64,000 nucleotides of DNA from Bacteroidales bacterium (GTDB taxonomy: Bacteria; Bacteroidota; Bacteroidia; Bacteroidales; UBA932). A program made the position numbers and the translations under genes. How positions within the stretch are numbered: the stretch's first letter is position 1; the number at the start of each line of letters is the position of its first letter. Of this stretch, positions 60,492 to 64,000 are shown piece after piece. Location of the stretch: contig JAFXVX010000007.1 of NCBI GenBank assembly GCA_017534745.1, forward strand, positions 62,001-126,000, in the 5' to 3' direction. The notes under the pieces are model-generated. The model was not told the origin of the DNA. It worked only from the letters and a program-made list of their open reading frames with translations, and searched no databases.

Positions 60492-61037
60492 GACGCGGGT
60501 TGCGTAGGGGAGTGCCGCGGCGATGTCGTGGCTGGAGAAAATGACCGGCGTGCCGGCATCCGCTATGCCGCGGATGACAGCCAGCACGCCCTCGCGGGTC
60601 TTGTAGTCAAGAAATGCGGTGGGCTCGTCCAGGAGAAGGAGCCCGGCCCGGCGTGAAAGGCCGGTCGCGATGCAGCCTTTCTGGAACTGCCCGTCGGAAA
60701 GGGTCGAGATGTCCCTTTCCGCAAGGTCTTCCAGCCCCAGCATCTCCAGGGCTTTCTCAACCGCCTTGGGGTCAGAGCATGACGTAGCAACAAACTGCCT
60801 GAGAGTGAATCCCTTAACCTTCGGGATACGGGTTGGAACCATCACGATGCGTTCAGCGCCGGAGATGCTGCCGCCGGAGAGCGGCAGGAGCCCGGCCAGC
60901 GCCTTCATCAGCGTTGTTTTCCCGCTCCCGTTGAGGCCTTTGAGCAGTATGCAGTCCCTTTCCCCGATGCTTAGGGAAAAATCATGAAGCACCTCCCGGC
61001 CCTTGTAGCCGACGCATATTCCGGAAATCTCAATCAT
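60471..61037 (-). CDS. ABC transporter ATP-binding protein (short)
   Basis: This 188-residue ATPase has Walker A LNGSGKTTLMKAL, a signature LSDGQ (usually LSGGQ), Walker B LLLLDEPTAFLD and the switch His in SSHDIAAAL. Iron-siderophore and cobalamin importer ATPases are normally about 250 residues, so it is short. It overlaps the FecCD-type permease by 8 bases, which supports a BtuD/FecE-like role. The substrate is unknown. Confidence 0.85.
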   Translation of the reverse strand: MIEISGICVGYKGREVLHDFSLSIGERDCILLKGLNGSGKTTLMKALAGLLPLSGGSISGAERIVMVPTRIPKVKGFTLRQFVATSCSDPKAVEKALEMLGLEDLAERDISTLSDGQFQKGCIATGLSRRAGLLLLDEPTAFLDYKTREGVLAVIRGIADAGTPVIFSSHDIAAALPYATRVLSLDMD

Positions 61038-61971
61038 GGCGGAGCAGGATATAGAGTATAAACGGAATACCGATGAACGCCATCGTGCTCCCTGCGGGGA
61101 GCGGCACGGGGAACACTCTGGAGAGGAAGTCCGCCGTGACGGCGATAATCCCGCCCGTCAGGAGTGAGGCGGGGAGAATCACCTTGTGGACTGAAGTCCC
61201 GGTCAGCGCCCGCGCAAGGTGAGGGGCGACAATACCGACGAACCCTATCGGTCCGCAGAAAGCGGTCACCGCGCCGGTGGCTATACATGCCGACGCCAGC
61301 GACAGAAGCCTCACCCGCCGGACCGAAGTCCCGGCAAGGGCGGCATAGTCGTCTCCGAATAGTATGATATCGAGCCCTTTATGGTTGATTAGTGAGAGGA
61401 TTAGTCCAAGTGCGAGGGCCCCGGCCATTATGCCGATGGCCGCAGCAGTATTCCCCTCGAAACGCCCCGCAAGCCAACTGTAGAACACCCGGAGTCCCTC
61501 CTCTCCCGCGCTGTACTGCAGCACGGACGAGGCGGCACTCAGCACAAACCCTATCATAACCCCGGAAATCAGCAGCACCGGCGCACTTTCAACTCTCCTT
61601 GAGATGAGCATAACCAATGCGCTGACTATCACTGCGCCTGCAAAGGCTGCAGCAGTCAGCGACATCCCGTAGAACAGGGCAGGTACAGCGCCTAAAAGGA
61701 CCACTGCCGCCGCGGCTCCAAGCCCGGCGCCGGCGCTGATACCCATGATGTGGGGATCAGCCAGAGGGTTACGGAAAACGGCCTGCAACTGGGCGCCCGA
61801 TAGCGACAGCGCGGCGCCCGCAATGAGCGCTGTCAGGAGCCTCGGCAGCCTTAGCCTCAGTAGTATGAGATTATCGGGAATTGAGATGGCGCCGCCGCCG
61901 GCAAGAAGGTCCAGCCCTGCGAGAATCACCAGCAGGGTAGCCGCCGCGGCGATCTTCCATCCCGCTTTCAT
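61030..61971 (-). CDS. FecCD-family ABC importer permease
   Basis: This 313-residue inner-membrane protein has about 8-10 helices and the family motif SGAQLQAVFRNPLADPHIMGIS, with GPIGFVGIVAPHLAR near the C-terminus, as in BtuC/FecD/FhuB. It would import iron-siderophore, haem or cobalamin with the ATPase next to it. No substrate-binding protein gene is adjacent. It overlaps the C1 peptidase gene by 4 bases. Confidence 0.92.
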   Translation of the reverse strand: MKAGWKIAAAATLLVILAGLDLLAGGGAISIPDNLILLRLRLPRLLTALIAGAALSLSGAQLQAVFRNPLADPHIMGISAGAGLGAAAAVVLLGAVPALFYGMSLTAAAFAGAVIVSALVMLISRRVESAPVLLISGVMIGFVLSAASSVLQYSAGEEGLRVFYSWLAGRFEGNTAAAIGIMAGALALGLILSLINHKGLDIILFGDDYAALAGTSVRRVRLLSLASACIATGAVTAFCGPIGFVGIVAPHLARALTGTSVHKVILPASLLTGGIIAVTADFLSRVFPVPLPAGSTMAFIGIPFILYILLRHD

Positions 61972-63386
61972 TCCTCAGGAAGGAACATCGGGTCCCAGGA
62001 AGGGAGTTTGACCGGCGTCTGGCCGAGGAGGGAGAGAATGTCAGCCGGGACGTATTTCTTTTCCACGACAAGTCGGAACATGTACTCGTCGAACCACTTG
62101 TCGGTCATTATGAGATTGCCTTTGTAGCCGCTCGTTGCGCCCCAGCTGTTCTCTACCATCCACTTTACCGGCTTCCCATCCTGTATATCAACTGCAATCA
62201 GCGTCATCGCATGAGAAGAGCCGCTGGCGTGGGTCTGCACCCTTTCCTTTTTGTCCATACCGAATTTCACCCCGAGAAGCGAGTCGTAGTCGTAGTTCTC
62301 AAGGTCCAGCACGCCCTTTTTCCTGTTGAAGAACTTGCCTACATCGCAGGAGAAATACATCGCCGTGCCGTCCTTGATGGAGGCAATAGCCATTTCCTTG
62401 ATTTTGTCCACGGGGAGATTGATATACAGCCAGTTGTCGCCGTCATAGACATGGCGGTCATACTCGATTTCATAGACCTTATAATACTCCCTGCAGGGGT
62501 CGTTCATCAGCATCACGTAGCCTCCCTCGAGGTCGGCCCCGACGAATTCGTCGTAGAAGGATTTCGGGGTATAAGTCTGCCGGCTGACGAACTCGCCCTT
62601 GGCGTTGTAGCGCGTCCATTCGAACTCCGTCGGGGGAGTGCCGAGGCAGAGCGAGAGGATGCGGTAGATTTCCTTGAGGTAACCTACCTTCATCGCCTGA
62701 AGTTCATCGGAAAGCTGCTGGGCTTTCTTACCCTTGAGGTCCTTGCCGGAAGCGGCCTTCTGACGCAGTCGGAGGCCGCCTTCGCGGAGTTTTGAGGAAA
62801 GCTGGACCCTCATCTGGGCCGTGTTGTTGGCGCAGTAGGTCTCAGGCATCACATCCTCAGGCACGACGCCATATTTGGTGATGAGATTGGAGACTCCGGT
62901 AAACTGCCCGCCGTCGCCTATCGGATGGCTGAACAGCCAGTCCACCTGCTGGTCGTCATCGGGAAGATCCTTCGTGTCGATGATCCCCTGAAGGAAAAGG
63001 TTGGACTTTTCCAGCTGGTCATAGAAAAAGAGGTAGTTCTGAGAGAACTTGAACTCTCCAAGGTCGTACTTTTCTATCATCTTGGCCCTCAGGACATTGA
63101 GCCCGGTGAAAAGCCAGCAGCGGCCGGAGCTCTTCTGGTCGGTGTGGCCTTTGGTCTTGACCTTGTCGGAGAAATGCGTATCTATCATCGCGAGGTTCTC
63201 CGCGGAGAGGGCAAGGGTGTTTATCGGAGTCGAGTTGAGCGCATTGCGGATGGCCTTGTCGGAAGCGTTGTTCTCGAACGAGGCGCTGAGCTCGGAAAGC
63301 AGCTCTGCGGAGATGCCTCCGCCGGGAGTCTGCGCCGCGGCTGTAAAACCGGCAAGCACTGCTAGAAGAAGGAGAGTCTTTTTCAT
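61968..63386 (-). CDS. Secreted C1-family peptidase (bleomycin hydrolase/PepC-like)
   Basis: From the ATG at 63386 the protein has 472 residues, with a signal peptide (cleavage near TAAAQT). The papain-fold catalytic residues are Cys in SSGRCWLFTG (C90), His in GSSHAMTLI (H392) and Asn in VENSWGATSG (N413), as in aminopeptidase C and bleomycin hydrolase. These are usually cytoplasmic, so the signal is notable, though it is common in Bacteroidetes. It overlaps the FecCD permease and the LolC/E-like gene by 4 bases each. A longer upstream frame would enter the LolC/E-like gene. Confidence 0.88.
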   Translation of the reverse strand: MKKTLLLLAVLAGFTAAAQTPGGGISAELLSELSASFENNASDKAIRNALNSTPINTLALSAENLAMIDTHFSDKVKTKGHTDQKSSGRCWLFTGLNVLRAKMIEKYDLGEFKFSQNYLFFYDQLEKSNLFLQGIIDTKDLPDDDQQVDWLFSHPIGDGGQFTGVSNLITKYGVVPEDVMPETYCANNTAQMRVQLSSKLREGGLRLRQKAASGKDLKGKKAQQLSDELQAMKVGYLKEIYRILSLCLGTPPTEFEWTRYNAKGEFVSRQTYTPKSFYDEFVGADLEGGYVMLMNDPCREYYKVYEIEYDRHVYDGDNWLYINLPVDKIKEMAIASIKDGTAMYFSCDVGKFFNRKKGVLDLENYDYDSLLGVKFGMDKKERVQTHASGSSHAMTLIAVDIQDGKPVKWMVENSWGATSGYKGNLIMTDKWFDEYMFRLVVEKKYVPADILSLLGQTPVKLPSWDPMFLPEE

Positions 63387-64000
63387 ATCCTTGATGTTTT
63401 TGATGCGGGAATAAGGGCGGTGATGTATCCTATAAGTGCGACCGACAGGGCCGAAATCAGGACATCGGTGAATTTGAGCACCGCCGGGTAGGCCTGGATG
63501 ACGTAGTTGCCGGGCATTTTCACAAATCCGGTTTTCATTTGCAGGGCAACGAGAATGATCCCCACGGTCAGGCCCAGGGCCATCCCGAGCAGGGTTATCA
63601 GCCAACCCTCGAAAACGAATATCCTATGAATAAGCCCATCGGACGCACCGAGGCTGCGGAGCGTTCCGATGTCGTCTTTTTTCTCGATGACGAGCATCGA
63701 GAGGGAACTATAGACGTTGAAGGCTATAATTATCGTAATGAACGCCAGAATCAGGAAAATGGCGAGCTTTTCAAAGCGCATCATCCGGTAAATGGACGGG
63801 TTCTGCTCATACCGGTCCAGCACGGCGAAACCTTCGCCGAGGGACTTTTTCAGGGACGAGGCTACCTGCCTCACGTCCTTTTTGCCCGCTCCATCCACCA
63901 GCCGTATCTCCACGCCGGAAATCTCCTCCTCGAACCCGAGGAGTTCCCTCATCGATTCCAGAGGAATGATGACGAGCTCTTTGTCCACCTCCTGGTTGAC
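63383..64000 (-). CDS. LolC/LolE-like FtsX-domain permease (partial, 5' end beyond window)
   Basis: The frame is open to the right edge and stops at 63383. The visible 205 residues hold a soluble piece, then the FtsX/MacB domain: helices near FEKLAIFLILAFITIIIAFN (trimmed), the signature MLVIEKKDDIGTLRSLGAS, and two more helices. This is the lipoprotein-releasing LolC/E pattern. Its stop overlaps the ATG of the C1 peptidase by 4 bases. The cognate LolD ATPase is not in view. Confidence 0.85.
   Translation of the reverse strand, partial: VNQEVDKELVIIPLESMRELLGFEEEISGVEIRLVDGAGKKDVRQVASSLKKSLGEGFAVLDRYEQNPSIYRMMRFEKLAIFLILAFITIIIAFNVYSSLSMLVIEKKDDIGTLRSLGASDGLIHRIFVFEGWLITLLGMALGLTVGIILVALQMKTGFVKMPGNYVIQAYPAVLKFTDVLISALSVALIGYITALIPASKTSRI

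Noticed and set aside
1..64000. tRNA, rRNA, prophage or insertion-sequence genes
   Set aside because: None seen by reading: no transposase or integrase motif, no terminal inverted repeat pair, and no cloverleaf with a TTCRA-type arm was recognised. A tRNA scan would be needed to exclude a tRNA.

Overview
The window looks like a chromosomal segment of a member of the order Bacteroidales (phylum Bacteroidota), probably an uncultured gut lineage with fairly high G+C. Three things point there. Many genes are preceded by the Bacteroidota promoter box TAnnTTTG, several with a TTG about 20 bases upstream, and Shine-Dalgarno sites are not obvious. Eight proteins begin with a lipoprotein signal ending in a cysteine. 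The gene content also fits: an ExbB-X-ExbD-ExbD cluster, a class I fumarase, an M49 peptidase with the HECLGH motif, a C10 peptidase, BT_3928-like and DUF4988-like proteins, and a 29-residue AURKAIP1/COX24-type protein. I see no phage, insertion sequence, CRISPR array, rRNA or tRNA. The genus is not resolved.

Layout. 1-11562 is almost entirely minus strand: Nudix, queA (with terminator), dprA, tatD-ansA, then exbB-(membrane protein)-exbD-exbD, a terminator, and asnS-udk-tonB-like-aldehyde dehydrogenase. 11622-19351 is plus strand: an SRPBCC-like protein, an RsmF-like methyltransferase carrying an in-frame 51-base tandem repeat, an M48 peptidase, a FISUMP-like lipoprotein, fumarase, an unknown lipoprotein, rsmI and a ComEA-like protein with an internal short repeat. 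19314-20775 (minus) holds a small lipoprotein and recA. 20897-24755 (plus) is rlmN-patatin/barrel-recX. 24736-34590 has an SGNH hydrolase, pgi, a C10 peptidase with a lipoprotein neighbour, a Na/Pi cotransporter, serB and panE. 34683-43516 has a mini-ORF, an aquaporin, M49 peptidase, mazG, a ROK-like kinase, a CoA-transferase, folP, a sugar nucleotidyltransferase, a degenerate phosphomannose isomerase and an S4 protein. 43611-45666 is HU, the 29-residue protein and rng. 45683-52581 (minus) is tmk-(BT_3928-like), then lon-ung-coaD-(double thioredoxin-like). 52669-56549 has a small lipoprotein, lnt, a GNAT, a rhodanese/MBL lipoprotein and rpmH. 56700-60491 is polA-ECF sigma-rsmG. 60471-64000 (minus) is a coupled set: LolC/E-like permease (cut by the window edge), a secreted C1 peptidase, a FecCD permease and an ABC ATPase.

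How genes work together. ExbB/ExbD and the TonB-like protein would energise outer-membrane uptake, and Lnt matures the many lipoproteins. RecA, RecX, DprA, the ComEA-like protein, Ung and Pol I form a DNA repair and DNA uptake set. AsnS, QueA, RsmI, RlmN, RsmG, the RsmF-like enzyme, L34, the 29-residue basic protein and RNase G serve translation and RNA turnover. Genes are tightly packed, with many ATGA-type overlaps and several convergent genes overlapping at their 3' ends. No stretch above 300 bases lacks a gene; the largest is 34591-34813, which holds the panE promoter, a mini-ORF and a terminator.

Points worth most attention: the phosphomannose isomerase homologue that has lost all its metal ligands; the 51-base coding minisatellite; the short repeat inside the ComEA-like gene; six genes whose promoter box lies only 4-8 bases from the ATG (candidate leaderless mRNAs); and the peptidase/ABC-importer operon. 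I did not find an unmistakable new multi-gene system.
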